From the NCBI GenBank assembly GCA_018648945.1, contig JABGQJ010000047.1:1-20502 (forward strand): a stretch of DNA of 20,502 bases, read 5' to 3'. Shown here in pieces: positions 7,256-16,959 of this stretch. How positions within the stretch are numbered: the stretch's first letter is position 1; every line of letters begins with the position of its first letter. The translations under genes were made by a program, and so were the position numbers. Origin of the DNA: Victivallales bacterium. GTDB taxonomy: Bacteria; Verrucomicrobiota; Lentisphaeria; Oligosphaerales; Lenti-02. The notes beneath the pieces are model-generated. The model was not told where the DNA came from and searched no databases. It saw only the letters and a list, made by a program, of their open reading frames with translations.

Positions 7256-8621
7256 CCAGCAGCGCTGGGATGCCCTTGGCGCGGCGGGGAACCCTCACAT
7301 CCACACGCCGAACCTGGACCGGTTGGCAGACGATGGGTTGCTGTTCGACCGGTTCTACGTGCAGAACCCGGTCTGCATGCCGAGCCGCTACAGTTTCCTG
7401 ACCGGGCAATACTGCTCGACGCTGGAGGTCTTGACCAACGGTGTCCCGGTTCCGGAGACGGCACCGACGTTGCCCACGCTGCTGCGCAACTGCGGGTACC
7501 ATTCCGCCAACATCGGCAAGCTGCATTTTCTGCCGCACGCGAACCGGGACCACCGCTCGGTACATCCGAGCTATGGGTTCGACCATCTGGAGATCAGCGA
7601 CGAGCCAGGTTGCTACGAAGACGCCTACCGGGCCTGGATTCGGGCTCGCGATCCCCGTGAGCTGGAGTATGCCAGCCTCGGCCTGCCGCCTGCGGCAGGC
7701 GTCTGGGAATCGATCACGCGCAAGGGCGACCATGTCCCTCACCCCGAGGAGCGGTTCCCGAAGCGTGCCCTTGCGTACCGGGGGAAGAGCGACTTCACGC
7801 ACACGGCCTTCGTCGCCGAGCAGACGATGGAGTACGTCCGGGGCCAGCAAGGACGCGAGACCCCGTTCCTCTGTATTGCGGGCTTCTATTCACCACACAG
7901 CCCGTGGGTGGCACCGCAGGAATTCCTCGACCTGTACGATCCCGGGAGCCTGCCGATCACCGAGTTCCCTGATGGCATGTCCCGGGAACGAGCTGGCCAT
8001 GTCTACAGCGACGAGGAGCTGCGGGGCGCTACCCATGGCTACTACGCCATGTGCAGCGAGGTGGACCATCATGTGGGGCGCATTCTCCAGTGCCTGGGGC
8101 AGTGTGGCATGGGTGAGAACACGATCGTCGTCTACACCTCCGACCACGGCGAGTTCCTCGGTGAATACATGAACTATGGCAAGGGGTACCCGTCGCCCGA
8201 TTGCATCGCCCGCGTTCCCTGCATCATGCGTTGGCCAAAGGGCATCAAGGAACCGGGCCGGGTCTGCCCCCATTTCGTGGAGGCGGTCGATATGGTCCCC
8301 ACCTTGCTTTCCTGTGCTGGCATCCCGCTGCCTCGGCATCTGCAGGGCCAGCCGCTGCCCTTGGCACCCGATGCCCCCGCTACGCGGGAGTCGGCGCTGA
8401 CGGAAATGCAGGGCGCGCGGTCGCTGCATACGTCGTGTTGCCACTACATCGTGCGGGACAATGGCAGCGAGACGCTGTACGACTTGGATCGGCCCCATGG
8501 CCAATACGAGAATGTGGCAGGGGAGCCAGCCTATCGGGAACGCGTTGCGCAACTGAGGTTGGACATGCTGCAGCGCCTGCTTGCCTCGGCCCGCCATGCC
8601 CCGCGCACGGTCCAATACTGA
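7221..8621 (+). CDS. Cytosolic family S1 sulfatase
   Basis: A 466-residue formylglycine sulfatase of the subgroup that begins NILILYTDQQRWDALG. The signature CMPSR puts the formylglycine cysteine at residue 52; K100 and H102 (IGKLHF) and D308-H309 (YTSDHGEF) match the active-site pattern, while the second metal aspartate is replaced by glutamine (D12-Q13), as is common in this subgroup. The protein begins MKRPNIL with no signal peptide, so it should work in the cytoplasm, unlike the Tat-exported sulfatase at the left of the window. It would desulfate imported oligosaccharides or monosaccharides. The ATG at 7221 has a weak purine-rich AGGCGG before it. It follows the lyase in the same direction but across a likely terminator and about 210 bp, so it probably has its own promoter. 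Confidence 0.92.
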   Translation: MKRPNILILYTDQQRWDALGAAGNPHIHTPNLDRLADDGLLFDRFYVQNPVCMPSRYSFLTGQYCSTLEVLTNGVPVPETAPTLPTLLRNCGYHSANIGKLHFLPHANRDHRSVHPSYGFDHLEISDEPGCYEDAYRAWIRARDPRELEYASLGLPPAAGVWESITRKGDHVPHPEERFPKRALAYRGKSDFTHTAFVAEQTMEYVRGQQGRETPFLCIAGFYSPHSPWVAPQEFLDLYDPGSLPITEFPDGMSRERAGHVYSDEELRGATHGYYAMCSEVDHHVGRILQCLGQCGMGENTIVVYTSDHGEFLGEYMNYGKGYPSPDCIARVPCIMRWPKGIKEPGRVCPHFVEAVDMVPTLLSCAGIPLPRHLQGQPLPLAPDAPATRESALTEMQGARSLHTSCCHYIVRDNGSETLYDLDRPHGQYENVAGEPAYRERVAQLRLDMLQRLLASARHAPRTVQY

Positions 8622-8645
8622 CCCTTCCCCCCGGGGCAGGTGGCG

Positions 8646-9668
8646 TCAGGGGATGGTGAGCCAGCGCGTGCGGCTCAGGACCAGGCCGGTCAGAAGAAGC
8701 ACCAGGGAGGCGAGCAGAACCGTTGCGGACAGGTCGGTTGCATGGGTGATGGCCAGGTGCTCGACCGGGGCGCGCTCCAATTGGTCGATGCGGTGCAGGG
8801 CGGCGGCAAAGTCGGCTGCGTCGGTGGCTCGCAGATACTCGCCGCCGGTGCGCTTTGCGAGCTGGCGCAAGAGCCCTTCGTGGCGCTCGGCCGGTATGGG
8901 GACGAATCGGTCCCTTACCAGGCCCGGGCGACGGACAAAGGCATGACTGCCGCCGACCCCGACGGTGTAGACGATGAGTCCAGCGGCCTCAGCCAGGGAC
9001 GCTGCTTGCAGGGGCGAGAGGGGGGCATCCACGTTGGCCTCGCCATCGCTGAAGAGAACCAGAACCCGTCTGGGGGAGGTGGAGTCAGCCAGTTGGCCGG
9101 TGCCGCTGACGAGCGCGCCAGCCAGGTCTGTGCCGTCGGGGATGAGGCCCGTCTCCAGATCGTGCAGACGCTGGCGCAGGAAGTTGTGGTCGAAGGTGAG
9201 GGGACAGGCGAGGTAGGGGCGCTGGGAGAACACGAGCAGGCCCATGCGGTCTGCGGGCCTCGCCTGGACGAAGCGGACGAGTTCCTGCTTGGCCACCGCC
9301 AACCTCGGTCTCAGTTCGCCAGTCTCGACCGCGCTGGCGACTGCTTCGGGGTCCATTTCGGGGGGGGCGTCGTAGGCTCCCATGCTGCCCGAGATATCGA
9401 GAGCCAGCACGATGTCCAGGGTCTCGCGCTGCTGGTGCTCGACCGTGGCCATGCGCTGTGGCCCTGCCAGGGCGAGGAGCAAGCCGATACCTGCCATGCC
9501 CTCCAGCAGAAGCGGCAGGAGGGGTTGGCTTGGGCGCTTGTCGGTTGCCGTGCCGAGGTCCATCAGCGAGGGCAGGCGGATCGTGGGGGGGCAGCGCCGC
9601 AGAGCCCAGCCGGCGAAACCGACGACCAGCGGCAGAAAGAGCAGCAGCCAGGGCCTGGCAAAGGTCAT
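8646..9668 (-). CDS. BatA-type VWA-domain membrane protein
   Basis: A 340-residue protein with membrane segments at about 5-20 and 53-70, a von Willebrand factor A domain (about 84-300), and a final membrane segment at about 315-332. The MIDAS metal-binding residues are present: D91-S93-S95 in LDISGS, T180 in DGTDL, and D208 in FSDGE. This is the BatA architecture of MoxR-linked operons, which in other bacteria are tied to envelope stress tolerance or maturation of partner proteins; its client here is unknown. GAGGAGG lies 9 bases before the ATG, and that ATG overlaps the stop of the upstream gene (ATGA), so translation is probably coupled. It is the last gene of the operon and converges with the second sulfatase, leaving 24 bases between stops. 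Confidence 0.88.
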   Translation of the reverse strand: MTFARPWLLLFLPLVVGFAGWALRRCPPTIRLPSLMDLGTATDKRPSQPLLPLLLEGMAGIGLLLALAGPQRMATVEHQQRETLDIVLALDISGSMGAYDAPPEMDPEAVASAVETGELRPRLAVAKQELVRFVQARPADRMGLLVFSQRPYLACPLTFDHNFLRQRLHDLETGLIPDGTDLAGALVSGTGQLADSTSPRRVLVLFSDGEANVDAPLSPLQAASLAEAAGLIVYTVGVGGSHAFVRRPGLVRDRFVPIPAERHEGLLRQLAKRTGGEYLRATDAADFAAALHRIDQLERAPVEHLAITHATDLSATVLLASLVLLLTGLVLSRTRWLTIP

Positions 9669-10585
9669 TGCGGCCCTCCTCGGTCGTGGTCGAGGAGATC
9701 CCAGGCGGCCGCGAACGCTTCCTGGCCCTGTTCCGGGCCCACATCCTCGCCCGCAAAGCGCACGGCTTCCGCAGTCTTCCAGAACCGGATGAGGCGTTCC
9801 GCCAGGGAGGCGTTCAGGGCGCGGGAATGGCTCAGCCAGGCGGCCTGTTCGCGCAGGGTAAGACCTGCGGCGGGCACGCTGTGATGGGCCTGCAGATACT
9901 CGGCCACTAGATCGGAGAGTGCGGCAAAGAGTGCCGCATCCGGAGTCTCCAGGCGAGCGCGTAGGGCTGCCAGGCGAGCAAGCAGGGACGGTGACCCTTC
10001 TGCCTCGGTTGAGGGGAGGGCGGCTGGCTGCTTCCGGCGCCGTCGCCAGAACCAGAGGATGCCGCCCGCGGCTGCCAGCAGCAGCCAGGCGAGTCCGGAT
10101 GGCTGTTCCTTGGTTTCGGGAAGCGGAGCTGGTTCGGGCTCGCCCGGCTCGGCCTCCGGCATGGCGACAGTGAATTCGGGCAGGTCAAGGCCGATTGGCA
10201 CCGCCCGCGCTCCCTTGCCGCAGCCGATATGGACCATCGCGCCGGCGACGGGGCCTGGGCGGGAGGGGCGAAGTTGCAGGAGGAAGTGCCAGCGCGCCGT
10301 TCCCCAGCCTAGGGTCTGGAGGCGGACCCGGGCACCGGGTGCCAGGCTGATTCCCTCCGGCAGTTCGATCCGCAGGGCACCGTCGGGGCGTTGCCGCCAG
10401 GACGTCACCAGGCGGATTTGACAGGTCACTTCCGCGCCGAGCGGCACCGTTCCGGCGTCCGGCAGGTTCGTGTTCACGTCAAGGATGCGTGGCGGCGGGT
10501 TGCGCAGCCATCCCCCCACCGCAAAGAGAAGGAGCAGCAGCAGGGCCATCCCGGCCCAGGTGTGGTTTCTGCTCCGAGGTGTCAT
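9665..10585 (-). CDS. Two-TM BatD/DUF4381-like protein of the MoxR operon
   Basis: A 306-residue protein with membrane segments at about 11-27 and 164-180, a beta-rich periplasmic domain between them (about 30-140), a proline/glutamate linker, basic residues RRRRK at 181-185, and a helical cytoplasmic C-terminus (about 200-300). The C-terminal pattern LVAEYLQAHHSVPAAGLTLRE resembles the region found after the second membrane segment in BatD and DUF4381-type proteins of Bat operons. It may hold the BatA-type protein and the ATPase together at the membrane; that is inference. Both ends overlap neighbours by 4 bases (ATGA at 9665-9668 and at 10582-10585). The periplasmic domain is much shorter than in full-length BatD. 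Confidence 0.75.
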   Translation of the reverse strand: MTPRSRNHTWAGMALLLLLLFAVGGWLRNPPPRILDVNTNLPDAGTVPLGAEVTCQIRLVTSWRQRPDGALRIELPEGISLAPGARVRLQTLGWGTARWHFLLQLRPSRPGPVAGAMVHIGCGKGARAVPIGLDLPEFTVAMPEAEPGEPEPAPLPETKEQPSGLAWLLLAAAGGILWFWRRRRKQPAALPSTEAEGSPSLLARLAALRARLETPDAALFAALSDLVAEYLQAHHSVPAAGLTLREQAAWLSHSRALNASLAERLIRFWKTAEAVRFAGEDVGPEQGQEAFAAAWDLLDHDRGGPQ

Positions 10586-11469
10586 CGTCTGCGGCCCCGC
10601 AGTCTGGGTTCCGTCCGGGCATGTCGGCGGCGAGCAAGGAAGCGGGCGAGGCGCGGCACGGGATCGTCATGTTCCCCGATGGCCAGCACCTCGCTCCCCC
10701 CGGCGCGCAGGCGCTGATCGATCCGTTCGCCGCGTTGCGCGACTGCCTGGAAGAGCGTTGCCCGGTCAGCGGTGGTCTCGACCATGGCGGTGTCCGCCGA
10801 TTCGGCGTCGGCCAGGGAGATCAAGAGACCGGGCGGCGGTGCGTGGCCCCCAGGCGAATGGACCCGCACGGCCACCACGTCATGGCGCAGGGCCACGCGC
10901 CAGAGAGCTGCATCGAACCCTTGGTCCAGGAAGTCACTGAGCAGGACAAAGACGGTGCCTCGCCGCGCTCCCCGCTGGGCCGCCGTCAACGCCGCGCCCA
11001 GATCGGTGCCGTTGCCTGCTGGTTCGTGGGTCAGCAGTTCCCGCAGCAGACGGTGGGCCTGGTGGCGTCCTTGGCCCGGGGGCAGGACGACCTCCGGCTG
11101 GGACGCAAAGAGCATGGCCCCCACTCGGTCGTGGTTGCGCAGGGCGCTGAAGGCAAAGACCGCCGCCAGTTCCAGAAGGCGTTCTCTCGTGTGTCCGCAA
11201 CGGCAGGACGCAGACCCGTCCACCAGGAGCATGAGGGTCAGTTCCCGCTCCTCGACAAAGCGCTTGACTACTGGGTGCCCAAGGCGGGCGGTGGCCCGCC
11301 AGTCGATGATGCGCGCGTCGTCGCCGGTCTGGAATTCACGCACCTCGGCGAACTCCATCCCCTGGCCCCGGAACAGGCTGCGGTAGGCACCGGGCGCGAA
11401 TTCGTTCACGGCTCGGCGGGTGCGGAACTCAAGGCGCCGAATCCGGCGGGGGGTGTCGCTGGTTTCCAT
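10582..11469 (-). CDS. DUF58 (VWA-like) protein of the MoxR operon
   Basis: A 295-residue soluble DUF58 protein. It has the hallmark GMEFAEVREFQTGDDARIIDW (37-57) and the VWA-like MIDAS motif DGSAS at 84-88. In many bacteria DUF58 proteins are encoded directly after MoxR ATPases and are thought to work with them. I prefer the ATG at 11469, which leaves 8 bases after the MoxR stop and has a weak GAG upstream. A TTG at 11481 that overlaps the MoxR stop as TTGA is an alternative, adding four residues, and would match the coupling seen further down the operon. The C-terminus is arginine-rich. Confidence 0.88.
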   Translation of the reverse strand: METSDTPRRIRRLEFRTRRAVNEFAPGAYRSLFRGQGMEFAEVREFQTGDDARIIDWRATARLGHPVVKRFVEERELTLMLLVDGSASCRCGHTRERLLELAAVFAFSALRNHDRVGAMLFASQPEVVLPPGQGRHQAHRLLRELLTHEPAGNGTDLGAALTAAQRGARRGTVFVLLSDFLDQGFDAALWRVALRHDVVAVRVHSPGGHAPPPGLLISLADAESADTAMVETTADRATLFQAVAQRGERIDQRLRAGGSEVLAIGEHDDPVPRLARFLARRRHARTEPRLRGRRR

Positions 11470-11477
11470 GGGGGTGC

Positions 11478-12500
<1,023 letters not shown>

Positions 12501-12551
12501 GGGGCGGTGTGCTCCTCGCCCGGCTTTTTCCTGGTGACGGGCGGTCCTTGG

Positions 12552-12580
12552 AATATACCGAGGTGGCCCCGACCTGCCAG
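12552..12580 (-). promoter_or_regulatory. Promoter for the MoxR operon
   Basis: On the minus strand CTGGCA (12580-12575) and TATATT (12557-12552) are separated by 17 bases, matching 4 of 6 and 5 of 6 positions of the sigma-70 consensus. The start of transcription would fall near 12545, giving a leader of about 45 bases to the MoxR ATG. This is the only good -10/-35 pair I found before the operon. Confidence 0.5.
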
Positions 12581-12640
12581 CGTTGCCCACGGTTGATCTG
12601 CGGCCGCCGACGGGATCCGCCGGCCGCGGCACGGTGGCCC

Positions 12641-12668
12641 TTGAGCCGTCGTCGCTGGGGAGTATAGT
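12641..12668 (+). promoter_or_regulatory. Promoter for lpxK
   Basis: TTGAGC (12641-12646) and TATAGT (12663-12668) with a 16-base spacer form a sigma-70-like promoter about 47 bases upstream of the lpxK ATG. Together with the opposing promoter at 12552-12580 it makes this 215-bp gap a divergent control region. Confidence 0.5.
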
Positions 12669-12715
12669 CCTGGACTGCCTTTTGTTTCGGTGTTTTTGGT
12701 TGCCATAGGGCCTGC

Positions 12716-13972
12716 ATGACCTTCCGCGAATTCTGCGAGCATAGCGAGCAATACGTCGTCGAGATCATGAACGGTCGTCGTCGCACGATCTACGACCGGG
12801 CGTTTCGCGGCTTTCTGTTCTGCCTGTCCCGCATCTACCGCAATGTGGTCCAATTGCGCCTGACTCTGTACCGGGAGCGGGTGATCCGCCAGCGCATGCT
12901 GGGTTGCTTCGTGGTCAGTGTGGGCAACCTAACGGTGGGGGGCACCGGCAAGACGCCAGTGGTCGAGGTCTTTGCGCGAACTCTCTCGGCGAAGGGACGG
13001 AAGGTCGCCATTCTCAGTCGCGGCTACCGCAGCACCCCCCGCCCCCTCTGGGCTCGCCTGCTCAGCATTTTCGTCAGCGACTACAAGAGCATGCCACCGC
13101 GCGTGGTCTCCGACGGCAAGCACTTGTTGATGGACTCGGCCCTGGCTGGGGACGAGCCGTTCATGCTGGCCTCGAACCTGAAGAACGTTGCCGTGGTGGT
13201 GGACAAGGACCGCGTCAAGGGCGGGCTCTACGCCATCCGTGAACTGGGGGCGGACACGTTGCTGCTCGATGACGGGTTCCAGTATCTGCGGCTCAAACCC
13301 ACCGTCAGCATTCTTCTGGTCGATTCCACGAACCCATTCCACAACCACCATCCCCTGCCGCGCGGTCTGCTGCGCGAACCAATCAAGAATCTCCGACGGG
13401 CCGATTTCATTTTCCTGACCAAATCCTCCGGGGGGAGCCATCTGCGCCACTTGAAGCGATTTATCCGCAAACACAATTCCAAGGCGGAGATCATCGAGTG
13501 CACACATCGGCCGAAGCACTTGCAGGACGTCTATACCGAAGAGCGATCGCCCTTGACCACTCTCGCGGGGAGGAAGGTGTCCGCGATCAGCGGCATTGCC
13601 GTGCCCGAGGGCTTCGAGAAGTTTCTCCGCGAGCACGGCGCGGACCTCGTGTATGCCGAGCGCTACGCTGATCACCATCGCTACCGCCAGCAGGAGATCA
13701 TCGACTTCGTGAACTGCAGCCAGGCTGCCGGGGCCGACATGATCGTCACCACCGAGAAGGACGCGGTGCGCTTCCCACGACTGGAACGGAGGGATGTCCC
13801 AGTCTACTTCCTACGCGTGGAGATCGACATACTCAGCGGCGAGGAGAGCTTCAATGAATGCATCTCCCGCATCTGTTTTGCGAACCCGACCACGCAGGCC
13901 CGTGCGAACTCTCTGCCTGAAAAGGCGGCGGCACGATTGCCGGATGGGCATTCGCTTGCTAGAATACAGTAG
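12716..13972 (+). CDS. lpxK: Tetraacyldisaccharide 4'-kinase (lipid A synthesis)
   Basis: LpxK phosphorylates the 4' position of tetraacyldisaccharide-1-phosphate to make lipid IVA at the inner face of the cytoplasmic membrane. The P-loop GGTGKT is at 75-80, the family motif LDDGFQY at 184-190 (D185, D186), and ADHHRYR at 318-324 carries the conserved aspartate-histidine pair. At 418 residues it is longer than the usual 310-350. The surplus is an N-terminal extension of about 60 residues with a hydrophobic, basic segment ([20 protein letters not shown], 28-47) that fits membrane association, and a spacer at about 106-140. This long form recalls LpxK of PVC-group bacteria (from memory). AGGG lies 5 bases before the ATG. 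It is the best evidence here for an outer membrane with lipid A. No other lipid A genes are adjacent. Confidence 0.92.
   Translation: MTFREFCEHSEQYVVEIMNGRRRTIYDRAFRGFLFCLSRIYRNVVQLRLTLYRERVIRQRMLGCFVVSVGNLTVGGTGKTPVVEVFARTLSAKGRKVAILSRGYRSTPRPLWARLLSIFVSDYKSMPPRVVSDGKHLLMDSALAGDEPFMLASNLKNVAVVVDKDRVKGGLYAIRELGADTLLLDDGFQYLRLKPTVSILLVDSTNPFHNHHPLPRGLLREPIKNLRRADFIFLTKSSGGSHLRHLKRFIRKHNSKAEIIECTHRPKHLQDVYTEERSPLTTLAGRKVSAISGIAVPEGFEKFLREHGADLVYAERYADHHRYRQQEIIDFVNCSQAAGADMIVTTEKDAVRFPRLERRDVPVYFLRVEIDILSGEESFNECISRICFANPTTQARANSLPEKAAARLPDGHSLARIQ
13937..13965 (+). promoter_or_regulatory. Promoter inside the 3' end of lpxK
   Basis: TTGCCG (13937-13942) and TAGAAT (13960-13965) are separated by 17 bases and match the sigma-70 consensus at 4 of 6 and 5 of 6 positions. 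The element lies in the last 12 codons of lpxK and would start transcription about 70 bases before the next gene, allowing that gene to be expressed independently of lpxK. Confidence 0.5.
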
Positions 13973-14039
13973 AGTGTGACCCTAGCCGCTGCTTGGCACA
14001 GACGGGGCGGTTCCCACCACACCCCTTCCGGAGACTGCG

Positions 14040-15854
14040 ATGAAGTCATTCCCAACCTGTACCATGCTCGCGCTGACCATGCTCCGGATTGCCTGTCTGG
14101 GCATGATCCCCTCCCTGTCGGCCCAAGATGGGGGCGAGCAGACTGTCTCGTCCCGCCGAGTCGCGGTCCTGAAGCGCCTTGCGGAGGAACGCCTGGCCGT
14201 CGCTCCTCCCGGTACTGACCAGCGCAGGCTGGAACAGGAAATTCTTGCCCGGTTCTCCATCGCCGAGCCCGGTTGCCCGACCGGGGTGATTGCCACGCCA
14301 GTTCGTGGTGACGAGGCGGTTGCGGCGAGCACCAAACGAACTGTCGACGGAATGGTCGCCAAGCGCTTTGCCCCGCTTGACCCGGCCAAGCTGAAGGTCG
14401 AGGCGGAGGCCAAGTATCTCATCTACAAGAAAGGGGACATGGTCGATTTCTACTACGCCACGAATCCCCAGATCGCCCGTCGGGCTCGCGGCCAGTACCG
14501 AGACAGGAATCTAGAGGTCATCCAGGTTGGCTCCAAGGTCGTGCGTGTGGAAGACATTGCCCGGATCAGAGGCAATGACAAGCTCTTGCTCAGATTTGAT
14601 CCGGTGGCTTCCGAGGCGTTGAGGGAGGCCTATGTCGAGGAGAAGCTTGCGGCCCACGAAGCGGACATGGGAGCGTTCGAACGGGAAGCCAACCAGCTTG
14701 TCTTGGCCAAGCAGAGCCAACTGGCCAACGAGGCCAACGAGAACGAGGGGTATCTCTTCGTCGCTGGGGAGTGGACCACTGCGGCCGCCCTGGTCGGTTC
14801 CCTGGTTGCGGTGGAACGAGAGCGTCTCGCCGCCGTGGCCCGCGAGAAAGCGGCTGTGCTGATCGCCAGGAAGCAGGACGCAATCGCAGTGGCTGTGGAC
14901 GCCCAGGCCTCCCACGAGGCGCAGATTGCCACCGTTGCCCACACGAACGTGGATGCCGAATACGCGGCCTACAAGGGCCGCCTCGCCGCCGCTGCTGTCG
15001 TTGCCGCGCAAACGGCCACGGTTGAGGAGCCAGCCCCCGTTGAGGAGTCTGGGACAACCGGGGAGGACTCCCCGGTTGAGGAGGCGTCGGGCTCCGCCGA
15101 GCCCACGCCGGATGCTGAGGTGGGCACTGCCAAGACCGTGCCAGTCTGGGTCTATGGGGCAATCGCCGGCGTGGTACTGCTCGTCATCGTTGTCCTGGCG
15201 TTCAAGATGCGCGGTGGCCCTGGCAAGGATCTCAAGAAGTTCTTCGAGGGCCGCGGCAAGGTGCAACGCACCTTCTGGCAGATGGCCGAGGCGAACCCAG
15301 ATACCTTCAAGTACGTGGCTTACCGCTACGGGAGTGCGCAGGATGCGCGCCAGGCTCTACTGCAGCTCTCCTATGTCAACGAGCGTGTGGGGGGCGATCT
15401 CATGTGCCGCCACGACATCTACTTCGGCTATGGCGCGCACCAGGACAAGTTCGTTGCCTTTGTCGGCAGCAAGGACCTTCACTATGCCTTGTGGCGGGAG
15501 GCCTCCGCCGCCTTCCCCGAGTACCCCGGCGCCGAGTACTTCCGCGTCAGCACCGCGCCCGACGTCAGCCTGGAGATCCCCAACCTGGATTCGCTGCTGG
15601 CCGATGCGGAACTACAGATCGAGCACGTGGAGAATCGCGACGGCGAGGGCACCGACTACTCGCACTACTACGTCTACACGGCCCCGGGCAGGGAAAATGC
15701 TCTGGAGTTCCTGAAGCATGCCCAGATCGAGGAAGCCGGTCTGCACGTGATCGTGCTCACTAAGGGAGGCGTTTTCGGCAAGGACGAGAACGGGATCTAC
15801 GAAGAGACGCTGGAATTGTGGACCGAGAGGTACCCGGATTTCTTCAGCGCCTAG
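14040..15854 (+). CDS. Secreted-N, single-TM protein of unknown function
   Basis: I do not recognise this 604-residue protein. It has a signal peptide (1-28, cleavage after SLSA). A periplasmic part follows, with a possible small beta domain at about 120-190, a long charged and alanine-rich helical stretch (about 190-320) that may form a coiled coil, and an embedded motif EGYLFVAGEW (236-245). Next come a Pro/Glu-rich linker (326-366), a membrane segment (369-388) and a roughly 210-residue soluble C-terminal domain rich in aromatic and acidic residues (YFGYGAHQDKFVAFVGSKDL at 461-480). With a cleaved signal and one membrane segment, the C-terminal domain should be cytoplasmic. That layout suggests a link between an envelope-side sensor or scaffold and a cytoplasmic partner; this is inference. 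GGAG lies 6 bases before the ATG. Confidence 0.85.
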   Translation: MKSFPTCTMLALTMLRIACLGMIPSLSAQDGGEQTVSSRRVAVLKRLAEERLAVAPPGTDQRRLEQEILARFSIAEPGCPTGVIATPVRGDEAVAASTKRTVDGMVAKRFAPLDPAKLKVEAEAKYLIYKKGDMVDFYYATNPQIARRARGQYRDRNLEVIQVGSKVVRVEDIARIRGNDKLLLRFDPVASEALREAYVEEKLAAHEADMGAFEREANQLVLAKQSQLANEANENEGYLFVAGEWTTAAALVGSLVAVERERLAAVAREKAAVLIARKQDAIAVAVDAQASHEAQIATVAHTNVDAEYAAYKGRLAAAAVVAAQTATVEEPAPVEESGTTGEDSPVEEASGSAEPTPDAEVGTAKTVPVWVYGAIAGVVLLVIVVLAFKMRGGPGKDLKKFFEGRGKVQRTFWQMAEANPDTFKYVAYRYGSAQDARQALLQLSYVNERVGGDLMCRHDIYFGYGAHQDKFVAFVGSKDLHYALWREASAAFPEYPGAEYFRVSTAPDVSLEIPNLDSLLADAELQIEHVENRDGEGTDYSHYYVYTAPGRENALEFLKHAQIEEAGLHVIVLTKGGVFGKDENGIYEETLELWTERYPDFFSA

Positions 15855-16026
15855 CCTGGATTACTCACGCGGATCTACTGCGGACCCGGGTTGCACTGCA
15901 TCTCAGCCCGTTGTGCCGGAACGCCGACCTTGACGGGTGCCACGTCCTGTTCGGCGTTGGTCCCGTTCTGCGGGATGGCTTGCGGGCGATCGCGGCCTTG
16001 GCGATGATGTGCCTGCATCGATCCGG

Positions 16027-16755
16027 CTAGTGCCCGACGAGCAAGCGGTCGGCCAGCTCCGTGGGCAACCCGGCATCCAAGATGCGCCGCCGGGCTTTCT
16101 CCACTGCATATGGCACCCGGAGGACGCGGATGAACTGGCGGGCTTCATCATAGATCACGATGCACGCTCGCCAATCGCTGTCGCGCGGTTGCCCGACGGA
16201 GCCGACTCCCACGGTCAGGCGCTGGTTGCGCGGTAGCAGCATATTGCCGAGAGTGTCGACCGCCGGTAGTCGTCCGGGGCGGTGGCTGATGCGAATGGGA
16301 GCGTGGCAATGCCCGTTGAAGCAGAGCTGCCTGGGTTGGGATAGCAGGTGCTGGATCACTTCTCGCCTACCGATCACGTAGGGCCAGGCGGGGAACCACA
16401 CATGGGATGCGTGGCACACTGTGAAGGTGCCGAAGTCGAGGGTCCTGGGAAGTGCCCCCAGCCAGTCCAGATGCCCCCGTTCCAGATGGGTCTGGGTCCA
16501 GCGGATCGCATGCTCGGCAGCGGGGCGAATCGCCCAGTCCTTCCCCAGCTGTGTCGTGTATTGGTCATGGTTGCCCAATACGGAGGGAATCTCCAGCTGC
16601 CGCGTCAAGTCGATGCACTCCCGCGGGCAGGCCCCGTAGCCGACAATATCACCCGTGCAGATAATGCGCTCGACCCGGTGCCTGCGGAGTGCCTCCAGGC
16701 TGGACTCGAGCGCATCTATATTGCCGTGGATATCGCCGATAAAACCGGTGAGCAT
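16027..16755 (-). CDS. Calcineurin-like metallophosphoesterase
   Basis: A 242-residue cytosolic metallophosphoesterase of the YfcE/diadenosine-tetraphosphatase-like type. The two-metal site is complete: D8 and H10 (GDIHGN), D36 (TGDIVGYG), N62 and H63 (GNHD), H115 (CHASH), and H149 and H151 (NGHCHAP). The GDIVGYG and GNHD motifs, with small overall size, fit bacterial phosphodiesterases of broad specificity, so the physiological substrate is not predictable. The start at 16755 places the first beta strand and GDIHGN right at the N-terminus, as usual for the family; no strong ribosome site precedes it. The same open frame runs some 240 codons further upstream, but that part has low-complexity composition and reads across the divergent gene, so I rejected it. 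Confidence 0.9.
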   Translation of the reverse strand: MLTGFIGDIHGNIDALESSLEALRRHRVERIICTGDIVGYGACPRECIDLTRQLEIPSVLGNHDQYTTQLGKDWAIRPAAEHAIRWTQTHLERGHLDWLGALPRTLDFGTFTVCHASHVWFPAWPYVIGRREVIQHLLSQPRQLCFNGHCHAPIRISHRPGRLPAVDTLGNMLLPRNQRLTVGVGSVGQPRDSDWRACIVIYDEARQFIRVLRVPYAVEKARRRILDAGLPTELADRLLVGH

Positions 16756-16914
16756 GCTGTTTGGTCCGCAGCCTTTCTCTGCTTCTCTACAAGATAGCCA
16801 TGACTGCCAGTCCTCGCCAGTTGTCCCGGCGCCCAGCTTGCCCCGCTCCCTCCCCGCCGTGGCATTTCTTGTGGTTCCTCCTCCGGTATGGTACCTTGAC
16901 CTCGGATTCAGAGT

Positions 16915-16926
16915 AGACGATCGTCT
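16915..16926. promoter_or_regulatory. 12-base perfect palindrome before the C39 peptidase gene
   Basis: AGACGATCGTCT is self-complementary and lies 34-45 bases upstream of the peptidase ATG, in the gap between two divergent genes. TTGACC (16896-16901) sits at the right distance to be a -35, which would put the palindrome over the -10 position, but no good -10 is seen. It may be an operator. Confidence 0.3.
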
Positions 16927-16959
16927 TGAGAACAAGCCGCCAGAAGTGGGGGTAGACAG

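Noticed and set aside
8640..9884. A 414-codon plus-strand frame across the BatA-type gene
   Set aside because: It is antisense to a VWA protein with all metal-site motifs and reads as a Gly/Gln-rich shadow.
15920..15975. Hairpins between the 604-aa protein gene and the phosphoesterase gene (AACGCCGA/TCGGCGTT; TCCCG/CGGGA)
   Set aside because: They could be terminators of convergent genes, but they have no T-run and are of a size expected by chance in GC-rich DNA.
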